DNA of 7,916 nucleotides, from assembly GCA_023458835.1 (NCBI GenBank), contig JAEWWY010000385.1, positions 1-7,916 of the forward strand. The letters run 5' to 3'. The stretch comes from Bacillota bacterium. GTDB taxonomy: Bacteria > Bacillota > Clostridia > Christensenellales > Aristaeellaceae. The notes beneath the pieces were generated by a model. The model ran no database searches. It saw only the letters and a list, made by a program, of their open reading frames with translations, and had not been told where the DNA came from. Position numbers and translations under genes: made by a program. Each line of letters starts with the position of its first letter. Positions within the stretch are counted from its first letter, which is position 1. This document shows positions 1 through 6,038 of the stretch, one piece after another.

Positions 1-164
1 GTATAGCGGCCCCCTGATGATTTGTCAACCGCGCCGCTCAGCGGCAGCGCAAGAACCGTATGGGGGATCGGGGAATTTTGCTCCACGCCCGTTTTCAGCC
101 CATGCTGCAATGTTTGCATTGGACCTCTGCCCTGAAAAGAGGCAGGCCTTGCCAGGCATGCAAG

Positions 165-218
165 GCGGGCGCGCAGTTCGCCCCTACGATGCGGTTTGTT
201 GATAGGCTTCCCTGCCGG
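165..218 (+). repeat. Composite hairpin repeat, copy 1 (54 bp)
   Basis: The unit has two halves. The left half (165-187) begins GCGGGC and ends CGCCCCTAC, so GGGCG and CGCCC can pair. The right half (188-218) reads through GCGGTTTGTTGAT to GGCTTCCCTGCCGG. Copies 2 and 3 repeat both halves in the same orientation and copy 4 repeats them inverted. GTAGGGGCG-type palindromes are, from my general familiarity, scattered in intergenic regions of many gut Clostridia, so this is probably a dispersed element rather than something specific to this locus. Confidence 0.7.
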
Positions 219-239
219 AACATGCGCAGGCCGGAAAAC

Positions 240-297
240 GCGGGCGATTGATCATCGCCCCTACCCCTGCAAAGCGTTTGTTGGCTTTTCTTGCCGG
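240..297 (+). repeat. Composite hairpin repeat, copy 2 (58 bp)
   Basis: The hairpin half at 240-264 contains GGGCGAT and ATCGCCC arms around a short loop and ends in CCCCTAC. The flank continues through GCGTTTGTTGGC to TTTTCTTGCCGG at 297. It has the same order of parts as copy 1, with a few extra bases between the halves. It faces copy 4 as an inverted repeat with only 14 bases between them (298-311), so the two could fold into one long stem. Confidence 0.7.
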
Positions 298-311
298 TTC
301 TTTTTTGCTTT

Positions 312-365
312 GGCAGTGAGGGCAATCAACAAACTGCGTTGTAGGGGCGGTTATCAACCGCCCGC
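312..365 (-). repeat. Composite hairpin repeat, copy 4, inverted (54 bp)
   Basis: Read on the minus strand this copy starts GCGGGCGGTT, pairs through AACCGCCC, continues CCTAC, then GCAGTTTGTTGAT, and ends in CTGCC. It has the same length as copy 1 and matches it across both halves. Its stem carries a G-C pair where copy 2 has an A-T pair, a compensatory difference that keeps the hairpin. Confidence 0.7.
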
Positions 366-390
366 ACGCGGCGGACAGGGTATCAAACTT

Positions 391-447
391 GACAGGCGAT
401 TGCCAATTGCCCCCACATTATTGTTCGCCTATTGGCTCTCCTGCCGG
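391..447 (+). repeat. Composite hairpin repeat, copy 3, degenerate (57 bp)
   Basis: The hairpin half (about 394-416) has GGCGATT and AATTGCC arms with one G-T wobble position and ends CCCCCAC rather than CCCCTAC. The right half keeps TTGTTCGCC and ends GGCTCTCCTGCCGG at 434-447, very close to the ends of copies 1 and 2. It is the most diverged of the four copies. Confidence 0.6.
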
Positions 448-461
448 GGATTGTACAATCC
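448..461. other. 14-bp perfect palindrome
   Basis: GGATTGTACAATCC is a perfect inverted repeat lying directly after repeat copy 3 and about 80 bases past the kinase stop codon. There is no T-run beside it, so it is not an evident intrinsic terminator. It could be a protein-binding site, a small cruciform or part of the repeat cluster's boundary. I cannot assign a role. Confidence 0.4.
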
Positions 462-540
462 GCAGATTCCGTAAATGAAAGGCCGCTGCGCCCCGTCCGA
501 AAGGATGGATATGCAGTCCGGCAAACATTGCTTTATCCTC

Positions 541-2319
541 TCAGCCTTCCGCCAGCGTGCCCGACGGGGCGGCGGGCAGGAACAGGCGCACCGAGGTGCC
601 CTGCCCCGATTTTGAATGGATATCCAGGGATATCGATTCGCCAAAGTACAGCTCCAGCCGCTGGCATACGTTATTGAGCCCGTAGCCCATGGAGGGATTT
701 TCCGCGGACCTGCCTTCCAGCAGCGCCCGCAGCTTTTCTTCGGATATGCCACGCCCGTCGTCGGTCACGGACAGCACCAGTATTCCGTCTTTCAATCCCA
801 CCGAAATCAGGATGGTCATGGGCTGGGGGTCTGTCGGCGCATGGAGCAGCGCATTTTCAACAATGGGCTGCAAGACCAGCTTGGGGATCGTATACTCCAG
901 CGCTTCCTCGCCGATTTGCCAATGCACCTGGATGCGGCCGCTGGTGCGGAAATGCTGTATGGCCAGATAGGCCTTGGTGCATTCGATCTCCTCGGATACA
1001 CGGATGATATCCCGGCCGCGGTTTAATGATATGCGGTAAAACCGCGCGATGGCATCGGTGATTTCCCGGATCTCCTCGCCCGAGTGGGCCAGGGTCATCC
1101 ACTTGATTGTGGAGAGCGTATTATATAGAAAATGGGGATTGATCTGCGCCTGCAGCGCGCGCAGCTCCGAGTTTTTACGCTTGATACCCAGCTCATAATT
1201 TTCATGTATCAGCGTTTCAAGCTGCCCGGCCATCTGGTCAAGCCGCACGGAGAGCATTTCCATTTCGTCCCGTGACGGGCCGGCGGCGGGCTGACCGGAA
1301 AGGGACAGATCGCCCCTGGCAAACCGCTCGATTTTTTGGACCAGCAGCTTGATGCGGCGTAGCACCGTCCGCCAGAGCACCAGCATGATGCAGCAGGCCA
1401 CCGCGCCGATCGTAAGCGCGATGCGCAATGAAAGGTCGCGTACCTTGTCCACATTGGCAAAGAGCCTGTCCCTGGGCATCTCGTTGACCAGCATCCAGCC
1501 GTTGTTCAGCCGCAGCGCGCTTATGAGCATGCCGCTGCCTCCTCCGTTCTCCTCAAACGGGCCGCCCTGCTCCCGTACCTTATCAAAGTGCGGGTAATAG
1601 GCGGGGGATGTATGCTCGCCGCCGGATGCCGCCAGGGTCATGCCATCCCGGTTGATCAGGTAGCTGATGCCGGGCAGGCCGGGCAGATACTGCGACAGGC
1701 GCGAGAGCGGAAGCTGCAGGCTGAGGAGCGCGCGGCCTGCGGCGAATGAATCGTAAAGAAAGCGGTTGTAGGTTACCACCGGTATTGAATTGGTCAGAAG
1801 ATAGGTAAACCTGGAGGTTTTGTGAAGCAGGGGCGTGGAGGCATCGGTCCACCAGCCGGCATTTCCCGCCTTGGCAATCTGCCCGACGATATCGGGGTCC
1901 AGTTCGGCAATCGAATACAGGTAGCCGCCGCTGATCCATAGCCCGGGATTATTGACGTACAGCACCGCTTTGTGCAGCGCGCCAAACCCCATGGTCGGCG
2001 CCGTCAGCTTGTTGCGGATGTAGCTGTGGGCCTCCAGCAGCATATCGACCGGCCGCTCCACCTGATAATCATCGTAGAGGTATGCCAGAAGCAGTTGATC
2101 GAAGGAATAGCTGTCGGAGATGGACCTGATATATTCCATTTCAGTGTTCAGGTTATCCGCCGCATGCCCCAGGGCGCTGGCGTACAAATCCTCCGTCAGG
2201 CCAAACATGGTCTTGGACAGCTCCGACCCGGTCCATACAATGGTCAAAACCAGCGGTAAAAACAGCGCCGCGGCGATGGTGCCCAGCAGCTTGACCGACA
2301 GGCTGCGCCGGTACCACAT
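541..2319 (-). CDS. yesM: YesM-like sensor histidine kinase
   Basis: A membrane sensor kinase of 592 residues, usual for the YesM/LytS-type family (His_kinase plus HATPase_c). After a short basic start, a transmembrane segment spans about residues 9-29. A large external region follows (30-297), of the length and pattern of a double Cache sensor domain. A second membrane segment lies at 298-316 and a HAMP linker at about 317-370. The phosphorylation motif INPHFLYN puts the acceptor histidine at residue 396. The ATPase domain shows the N box PIVENAL (485-491), the G1 box DDGRGI (520-525) and the G2 box GYGL (545-548), so it looks catalytically intact. An in-frame ATG 36 bases upstream exists, but the start at 2319 has AGGAGGTGA just ahead and leaves only 4 bases after the regulator's stop. 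It would phosphorylate the adjacent regulator in response to a sugar or a loaded binding protein; the ligand is unknown. Confidence 0.93.
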   Translation of the reverse strand: MWYRRSLSVKLLGTIAAALFLPLVLTIVWTGSELSKTMFGLTEDLYASALGHAADNLNTEMEYIRSISDSYSFDQLLLAYLYDDYQVERPVDMLLEAHSYIRNKLTAPTMGFGALHKAVLYVNNPGLWISGGYLYSIAELDPDIVGQIAKAGNAGWWTDASTPLLHKTSRFTYLLTNSIPVVTYNRFLYDSFAAGRALLSLQLPLSRLSQYLPGLPGISYLINRDGMTLAASGGEHTSPAYYPHFDKVREQGGPFEENGGGSGMLISALRLNNGWMLVNEMPRDRLFANVDKVRDLSLRIALTIGAVACCIMLVLWRTVLRRIKLLVQKIERFARGDLSLSGQPAAGPSRDEMEMLSVRLDQMAGQLETLIHENYELGIKRKNSELRALQAQINPHFLYNTLSTIKWMTLAHSGEEIREITDAIARFYRISLNRGRDIIRVSEEIECTKAYLAIQHFRTSGRIQVHWQIGEEALEYTIPKLVLQPIVENALLHAPTDPQPMTILISVGLKDGILVLSVTDDGRGISEEKLRALLEGRSAENPSMGYGLNNVCQRLELYFGESISLDIHSKSGQGTSVRLFLPAAPSGTLAEG

Positions 2320-2323
2320 GGTA

Positions 2324-2332
2324 TCACCTCCT
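2324..2332 (-). promoter_or_regulatory. Ribosome binding site overlapping the regulator stop codon
   Basis: On the minus strand AGGAGGTGA contains both a full Shine-Dalgarno sequence and the TGA stop of the upstream response regulator. The kinase ATG follows after 4 bases (2320-2323). This fixes the kinase start at 2319 rather than the in-frame ATG at 2355 and suggests translational coupling, with ribosomes ending on the regulator re-initiating on the kinase. Confidence 0.85.
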
Positions 2333-3904
2333 GTATTCGCCCGGCGTAATGCCATAGTAATCGCGGAATACCTTGACGAAGTAGGAGGACGAGGAAAACC
2401 CCACCGCGGCCGCCACCTCGCTGACGCGGCTGTTGGGCATTTTCAGCAGCTCGCCCGCCGCCTGCATGCGCTTTTTGAGCAGTGCCGTCAGTATGCTGTC
2501 GCCGGTGCGGTTTTTAAACACCCGGCAAAGATAGCCCTGGGCAAAGTGGGTCCGGGCGGCCAGCTCCCCTATGGAAAGGTCGCGCATGTATTCGCTTTGT
2601 ATGATATCCAGCACCGCGTCCACGCAGGACTGCCCGGCGTTTTTGCGCTGCTGCCTTCGCGCGTGGCCGAACATGCACAGCACATTGCGCATCCACTGAT
2701 GTATATCAAGAATCGTATCCATGTGCAACAGCTTTTGCCACAGTATGGAGGGGCTGCCCATGACCGAGTCGGTATCGATGCCGGCCTGGGCGGCCTGGTT
2801 GATCGCGCGGCTGATGATTTCAAAGCAAATGGCCTGCACATGCTCCTGGGAGCACTGCCGGATGCCCGCAAACAGCTCATCCACCACCTCGCCCACATGC
2901 TCAAGATCGGTTTCAGCCAGCGCCGATTCCAACTGTCCCAATACCTGCCCAAGATCCAGGCTGCTGTCATCGGGCACGGCGGCAGGCTCCTCATACCAAT
3001 ACAGCTTGTTGCGTCCAAACTGAAACGACAGGCTTAGCGCCTGGGCTGCCTGCCCGAACAGCAGTGAAATGTCCTTCAATTCGCCCGGCAGGCTGGCGCC
3101 CAATGTCCATGCCCGCCCGGACCCCGCCGACGCCTCCAGGGTGAGCAGCGTATCGGCCATGCGCTCCACGCTTTCGTTGATCATCGCGTCATCCAGGAGA
3201 AGGGAAAAGGGCAATATGATCGCATATAGCGACGAGTCGATGCGGACCGGGGCATACGGGGTCAGCGCGCTGCTTACCTTCAGCAAAAGCGACCGGAGTT
3301 CAATGGCGGTCAGCGCAGCCGGGTGGCAGGCATGGACACGGCAGCAAAACACCACATATTGATAGTTACGAAATGCTATGCCCACCGTTTGCGCCCGCTC
3401 GCCCAGCGTAGGCGATGCGGCCGCCCGGCGGTCCTGCAAAAGGTCCAGCCAGAACCATTCCTGCAGCAGCGGCTTGGCCGCCTGTACCATGCGGGCCAGC
3501 CTGTCATCCCTGGCGCGCTGGATCTGCTTTTCCATTTCCAGCCCGAATATCTTCTGGATGAGCGAAAACAACTGCATAGGGTCCAGGGGTTTGAGCAGAT
3601 ATCCGTCAACCCCTATTTCCAGCGCGCATTGGGCGACGGTAAAATCCTCATAGGCGCTGATGAAAAGGATATGTATCTGCGGAGACAGCCGCTTTAGCGC
3701 CCGTGCCAGCTCCATGCCGTCTATGCCGGGCATGCGCAGATCGGTCAGCACGATATCCGGCGGCGATTCGGCGCACAGGGCAAGCGCCTGCTCGCCGCCC
3801 GTCAGGCTGCCTGCCACCTGGATATCGAAGGATTCCCAAGGGCACGCCTGCTCCAGCGCCCGCAGCTCCAGCTCCTCATCATCCACAAACAGTATACGAA
3901 GCAT
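2324..3904 (-). CDS. yesN: YesN-like response regulator, AraC-type DNA-binding domain
   Basis: A 526-residue transcription factor. The N-terminal receiver domain (about 1-120) has the acidic pair D8/D9, phosphoacceptor D55 in LTDLRMPG, S83 and K105, so the phosphorylation site is complete. A long linker of about 300 residues follows with no domain I can name, typical of YesN proteins in GC-rich Clostridia. The C-terminal AraC/XylS domain (about 425-526) has two helix-turn-helix units: the first around SIGELAARTHFAQGYL and the second around RVSEVAAAVGFSSSSYFVK, ending in the characteristic YYGITPGEYRR. AAGGAGG lies 6 bases before the ATG. It is the first gene of a two-gene operon with the kinase and is divergent from the transporter genes, which it most likely activates. 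Regulator-first order is the reverse of yesM-yesN in Bacillus subtilis. Confidence 0.93.
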   Translation of the reverse strand: MLRILFVDDEELELRALEQACPWESFDIQVAGSLTGGEQALALCAESPPDIVLTDLRMPGIDGMELARALKRLSPQIHILFISAYEDFTVAQCALEIGVDGYLLKPLDPMQLFSLIQKIFGLEMEKQIQRARDDRLARMVQAAKPLLQEWFWLDLLQDRRAAASPTLGERAQTVGIAFRNYQYVVFCCRVHACHPAALTAIELRSLLLKVSSALTPYAPVRIDSSLYAIILPFSLLLDDAMINESVERMADTLLTLEASAGSGRAWTLGASLPGELKDISLLFGQAAQALSLSFQFGRNKLYWYEEPAAVPDDSSLDLGQVLGQLESALAETDLEHVGEVVDELFAGIRQCSQEHVQAICFEIISRAINQAAQAGIDTDSVMGSPSILWQKLLHMDTILDIHQWMRNVLCMFGHARRQQRKNAGQSCVDAVLDIIQSEYMRDLSIGELAARTHFAQGYLCRVFKNRTGDSILTALLKKRMQAAGELLKMPNSRVSEVAAAVGFSSSSYFVKVFRDYYGITPGEYRR

Positions 3905-3936
3905 GTCCGCCCTCCTTGTCCAGCCGATACGCTTCC

Positions 3937-3945
3937 ATTATAGCA
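3937..3945 (-). promoter_or_regulatory. Extended -10 promoter for the regulator-kinase operon
   Basis: Read on the minus strand this is TGCTATAAT, a consensus -10 hexamer with the TGn extension. Transcription would start near 3930, giving a leader of about 26 bases before the regulator's ATG at 3904. The expected -35 position (about 3960-3965) is AT-rich but does not match TTGACA, as is common when the extended -10 carries recognition. The same 12-mer, CATGCTATAATG, occurs at the opposing promoter. Confidence 0.65.
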
Positions 3946-3967
3946 TGCGCCCACTGGCGGAAATAAT

Positions 3968-3999
3968 AAAATCCGCACCTAAAATAGCACAATCCCCAC
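3968..3999. promoter_or_regulatory. Candidate operator: AAAATnnGCAC direct repeats
   Basis: Two copies, AAAATCCGCAC (3968-3978) and AAAATAGCAC (3981-3990), and a weaker third, CAATCCCCAC (3990-3999), follow each other at roughly one helical turn. They lie about 38-69 bases upstream of the predicted minus-strand start. AraC-type regulators commonly bind direct repeats, so this could be an autoregulatory site for the YesN-like protein. The match is short and the assignment is inference. Confidence 0.3.
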
Positions 4000-4023
4000 A
4001 TCCTGATGCCTGTAACCGTTCCT

Positions 4024-4038
4024 GTCCGGACCGTCCGG
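4024..4038. promoter_or_regulatory. GTCCGG direct repeat in the divergent promoter region
   Basis: GTCCGG occurs at 4024-4029 and again at 4033-4038, spaced 9 bases start to start, roughly midway between the two promoters. It may be part of a regulator-binding region but is short enough to arise by chance in GC-rich DNA. Confidence 0.2.
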
Positions 4039-4061
4039 CAGACGCGTACCCACCAACCGGT

Positions 4062-4071
4062 CACATATGTG
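4062..4071. promoter_or_regulatory. Candidate operator: CACATATGTG palindrome
   Basis: A perfect 10-bp palindrome placed about 40-49 bases before the predicted transporter transcription start, next to the position where a -35 element would sit. No good -35 is visible there, so an activator bound here could compensate. Which protein binds, if any, is unknown; the YesN-like regulator is the obvious candidate, although a palindrome is less typical for AraC proteins than direct repeats. Confidence 0.3.
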
Positions 4072-4095
4072 TTATGGAAGGGCGGATGAATGCCA

Positions 4096-4104
4096 TGCTA
4101 TAAT
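4096..4104 (+). promoter_or_regulatory. Extended -10 promoter for the transporter operon
   Basis: TGCTATAAT is a perfect extended -10 element. The likely start is near 4111, giving a leader of about 27 bases to the ATG at 4138. The -35 window (around 4076-4081) reads GGAAGG and does not resemble TTGACA, consistent with activator dependence. It mirrors the opposing promoter in sequence and in distance to its gene. Confidence 0.7.
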
Positions 4105-4137
4105 GCATGAAAAGACAGCGCAGAAGGAAGTATCGCC

Positions 4138-5073
4138 ATGCTCATAATGCGGCCGGGGCGTATCCATCAGTTTGGTAAAAAGGCCTTTCAGCAGCGCTAC
4201 CTGCTGCTGATGCTCCTTCCCTTTGTGGTATGGTGCTTTGTATTTGGCTACCTGCCCATATGGGGATGGCTGATGGCGTTCCAAAACTTCAGCCCCGCCA
4301 AGGGGCTGCTGGGCAGCCCTTGGGTGGGCCTCAAGCATTTTTCCGACTTTGTCCGGGACTTTCAATTCTTTCCGATCCTGCGCAATACCATCTCCATCAG
4401 TTTGCTGAACATCTTCGGCGGCATGGCCGCCTCCATCACCCTGGCGGTGCTGCTCAACGAGGTCCGGAACCTCATGTTCAAGCGCACGGTGCAAACCATC
4501 ACCTACCTTCCGCACTTTATATCCTATATCGTCGTGGGCAACATTTTCATGACGATGCTCTCGCCCAGCAACGGGCTGATCAATGATCTGCTGATTCAGC
4601 TTGGCCTGATTCAAAAGCCGGTCTTCTTCTTTTCCATCCCCAAGGCGTTTTGGTACCTGGTGGCCGGCATCAATATTTGGAAGGAAGCCGGCTGGGATGC
4701 CATCATCTATCTGGCCGCCATCTCCGCCATCAACAGCGAGCTGTACGAGGCGGCGCACGTGGACGGCGCGGGGCGCTTTCGAAGAATATGGCATATCACG
4801 CTCCCCGGCATCCGCTCCACCATTGTGGTGCTGATGATCATGAGCGCAGGCGGCGTTTTAAGCGCCGGGTTTGAGCCCTCCTATGTGCTGGGCAACCCGA
4901 TCGTAAGCGACTATTCCGAGGTGATCGACACCTACGTATATACCATGGGGCTTAAGAACACCATGTTCTCCTACGCCACCGCCGTTGGTATGTTCCGCAT
5001 CGTGATCAGCTTTGTTGTAGTGCTTTCAGCCAACCGGTTTGCGCGCCATATCGGCGAGCGCGGTATTTTTTAA
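4138..5073 (+). CDS. lplB: Carbohydrate ABC transporter permease, LplB-like
   Basis: An inner membrane-spanning subunit of a CUT1-type sugar importer, 311 residues, normal for the family. About six transmembrane segments can be read (near 21-40, 84-107, 119-141, 171-196, 226-246 and 280-299). The cytoplasmic loop that docks onto the ATPase is intact: E204-A-A-H-V-D-G-A followed by ITLP at 220-223, matching the EAA consensus. The N-terminal part with YLPIWGWLMAFQNF is typical of LplB relatives. AAGGAAG ends 7 bases before the chosen ATG; a second ATG three codons later is possible but worse spaced. It heads the plus-strand operon and would form a heterodimer with the next gene's product. The substrate cannot be read from the sequence. 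Confidence 0.93.
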   Translation: MLIMRPGRIHQFGKKAFQQRYLLLMLLPFVVWCFVFGYLPIWGWLMAFQNFSPAKGLLGSPWVGLKHFSDFVRDFQFFPILRNTISISLLNIFGGMAASITLAVLLNEVRNLMFKRTVQTITYLPHFISYIVVGNIFMTMLSPSNGLINDLLIQLGLIQKPVFFFSIPKAFWYLVAGINIWKEAGWDAIIYLAAISAINSELYEAAHVDGAGRFRRIWHITLPGIRSTIVVLMIMSAGGVLSAGFEPSYVLGNPIVSDYSEVIDTYVYTMGLKNTMFSYATAVGMFRIVISFVVVLSANRFARHIGERGIF

Positions 5074-5083
5074 GGAGGCGCTT

Positions 5084-5974
5084 ATGAGAAAAAAGAGGCT
5101 GCCTGATCTTATGTTTACCGCCTTCAACACGGTTTTTATGGCGCTCATCGCGGTAATCACGCTGTATCCGTTCCTGCACGTGCTGGCCATCTCCTTCAAT
5201 GACGCGGTGGATACCATGAAGGGCGGCATCGCCATCTGGCCCCGGGAATGGTCCTTCAGCAGCTATGCGCTGATCCTTCAGCACGGGCAGTTGTACGATG
5301 CCACGGTCATGACGCTGATGCGTACCTCCGCCGGGCTGGTCACGGCATTGTTTTGCACGTCCATGGTGGCATTTTCGCTGAGCAAGCGGTATTTGATCGG
5401 CTATAAGCTGTTTAACGGCATGTTCGTAATGACCATGTTTATCAGCGGCGGCCTGATCCCCACATTCATGCTGTACAAGCGGCTTGGCATCAGCAATACC
5501 TTTTGGGTATACGTGCTGCCCGGGCTGGTCAGCGCTTTTAACATGATCCTAATCCGTAATTATTTTGATACGCTGCCCGATTCCATGGAGGAATCCGCCA
5601 AAATCGACGGAGCGAATGACCTGGTGGTGTTTTTCCGGATCATACTGCCGCTGTCCGGGCCGATCCTGGCCACCATCGCGCTGTTCATAGCGGTCGGCCA
5701 GTGGAACGCATGGACCGATACGCTGTATTTTACCAGTGATGACCGGCTGATCACCCTGCAATACCTGCTGGTCAAGATCATCCGCCAGGCCGAGGCCATG
5801 CAGCTTGGCAACGCGGCCAAATACCGCTTCCAATTGCGGAGCAAGGGAACCATTACCCCCGAGTCGGTCAAGATGGCCATTACCATCGTTACCACCGTAC
5901 CGATACTCTGCGTGTATCCGTTCGTGCAGCGCTATTTTGTAAAAGGCATGCTGCTTGGCGCCGTCAAGGAATGA
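5084..5974 (+). CDS. ytcP: Carbohydrate ABC transporter permease, LplC/YtcP-like
   Basis: The second permease of the importer, 296 residues. It has the family's amino-terminal membrane segment ending in TLYPFLHVLAISFND, the GGLIPTFML segment near 122-130, the ATPase-contact loop E170-S-A-K-I-D-G-A with ILP at 187-189, and the typical end YPFVQRYFVKGMLLGAVKE. A longer frame begins at 5039 inside the previous gene, but AAGGAGG at 5072-5078 sits 5 bases before the ATG at 5084, so that start is preferred. The ribosome binding site overlaps the TAA of the first permease, and only 10 bases separate the genes, indicating co-translation in equal amounts. Whether it is closer to LplC or YtcP is not decidable by eye. 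Confidence 0.93.
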   Translation: MRKKRLPDLMFTAFNTVFMALIAVITLYPFLHVLAISFNDAVDTMKGGIAIWPREWSFSSYALILQHGQLYDATVMTLMRTSAGLVTALFCTSMVAFSLSKRYLIGYKLFNGMFVMTMFISGGLIPTFMLYKRLGISNTFWVYVLPGLVSAFNMILIRNYFDTLPDSMEESAKIDGANDLVVFFRIILPLSGPILATIALFIAVGQWNAWTDTLYFTSDDRLITLQYLLVKIIRQAEAMQLGNAAKYRFQLRSKGTITPESVKMAITIVTTVPILCVYPFVQRYFVKGMLLGAVKE

Positions 5975-5988
5975 AACACAGGATGGAC

Positions 5989-6003
5989 GCGCCTTTAAGG
6001 CGC
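5989..6003 (+). other. Small hairpin in the gap before the binding-protein gene
   Basis: GCGCC, TTTAA, GGCGC forms a short self-complementary stem in the 64-base gap between the second permease and the binding-protein gene. There is no following T-run, so it is unlikely to end transcription. It could mark a processing point or be incidental. Confidence 0.3.
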
Positions 6004-6038
6004 TGAATCAAAACCATCAAAACAAGGAGGTTCGTTAC

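Larger units (their letters stand above)
1..540. other. Gene-free region rich in hairpin repeats
   Basis: No coding sequence is convincing in these 540 bases. The open frames are short, overlap one another on both strands, lack a good ribosome binding site and resemble no family I recognise. The stretch from about 165 to 447 is instead occupied by four copies of a composite repeat, annotated separately. The first 160 bases show only minor structure: a small GCCGC/GCGGC hairpin at 33-45, and GCCTTG/CAAGGC arms at 146-151 and 161-166. Between the repeats and the kinase stop codon (448-540) there is a 14-bp palindrome but no clear stem followed by a T-run that would terminate the kinase operon. 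The region is downstream of the minus-strand operon, so its hairpins could serve as its transcript end. Confidence 0.7.

Noticed and set aside
1..36. A fifth copy of the composite repeat around TTTGTCAACCGCGCCGC
   Set aside because: Only a short stretch resembles the hairpin half (TCAACCGC) and the flanking half is missing, so the match is too weak to call.
165..447. CRISPR array
   Set aside because: The repeats are too few, irregularly spaced (75 and 151 bases), differ from one another, and one is inverted; there are no cas genes.
17..474. Several short frames of 60-92 codons in the left intergenic region
   Set aside because: They overlap on both strands, run through the hairpin repeats, and lack ribosome binding sites and recognisable motifs.
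2120..3037. A 305-codon open frame on the plus strand across the kinase and regulator genes
   Set aside because: It spans two well-supported minus-strand genes and their junction, has no ribosome binding site worth noting and no family resemblance.
4072..4794. A 240-codon minus-strand frame opposite the first permease
   Set aside because: It is antisense to a clear permease, ends inside the promoter region, and shows no domain.
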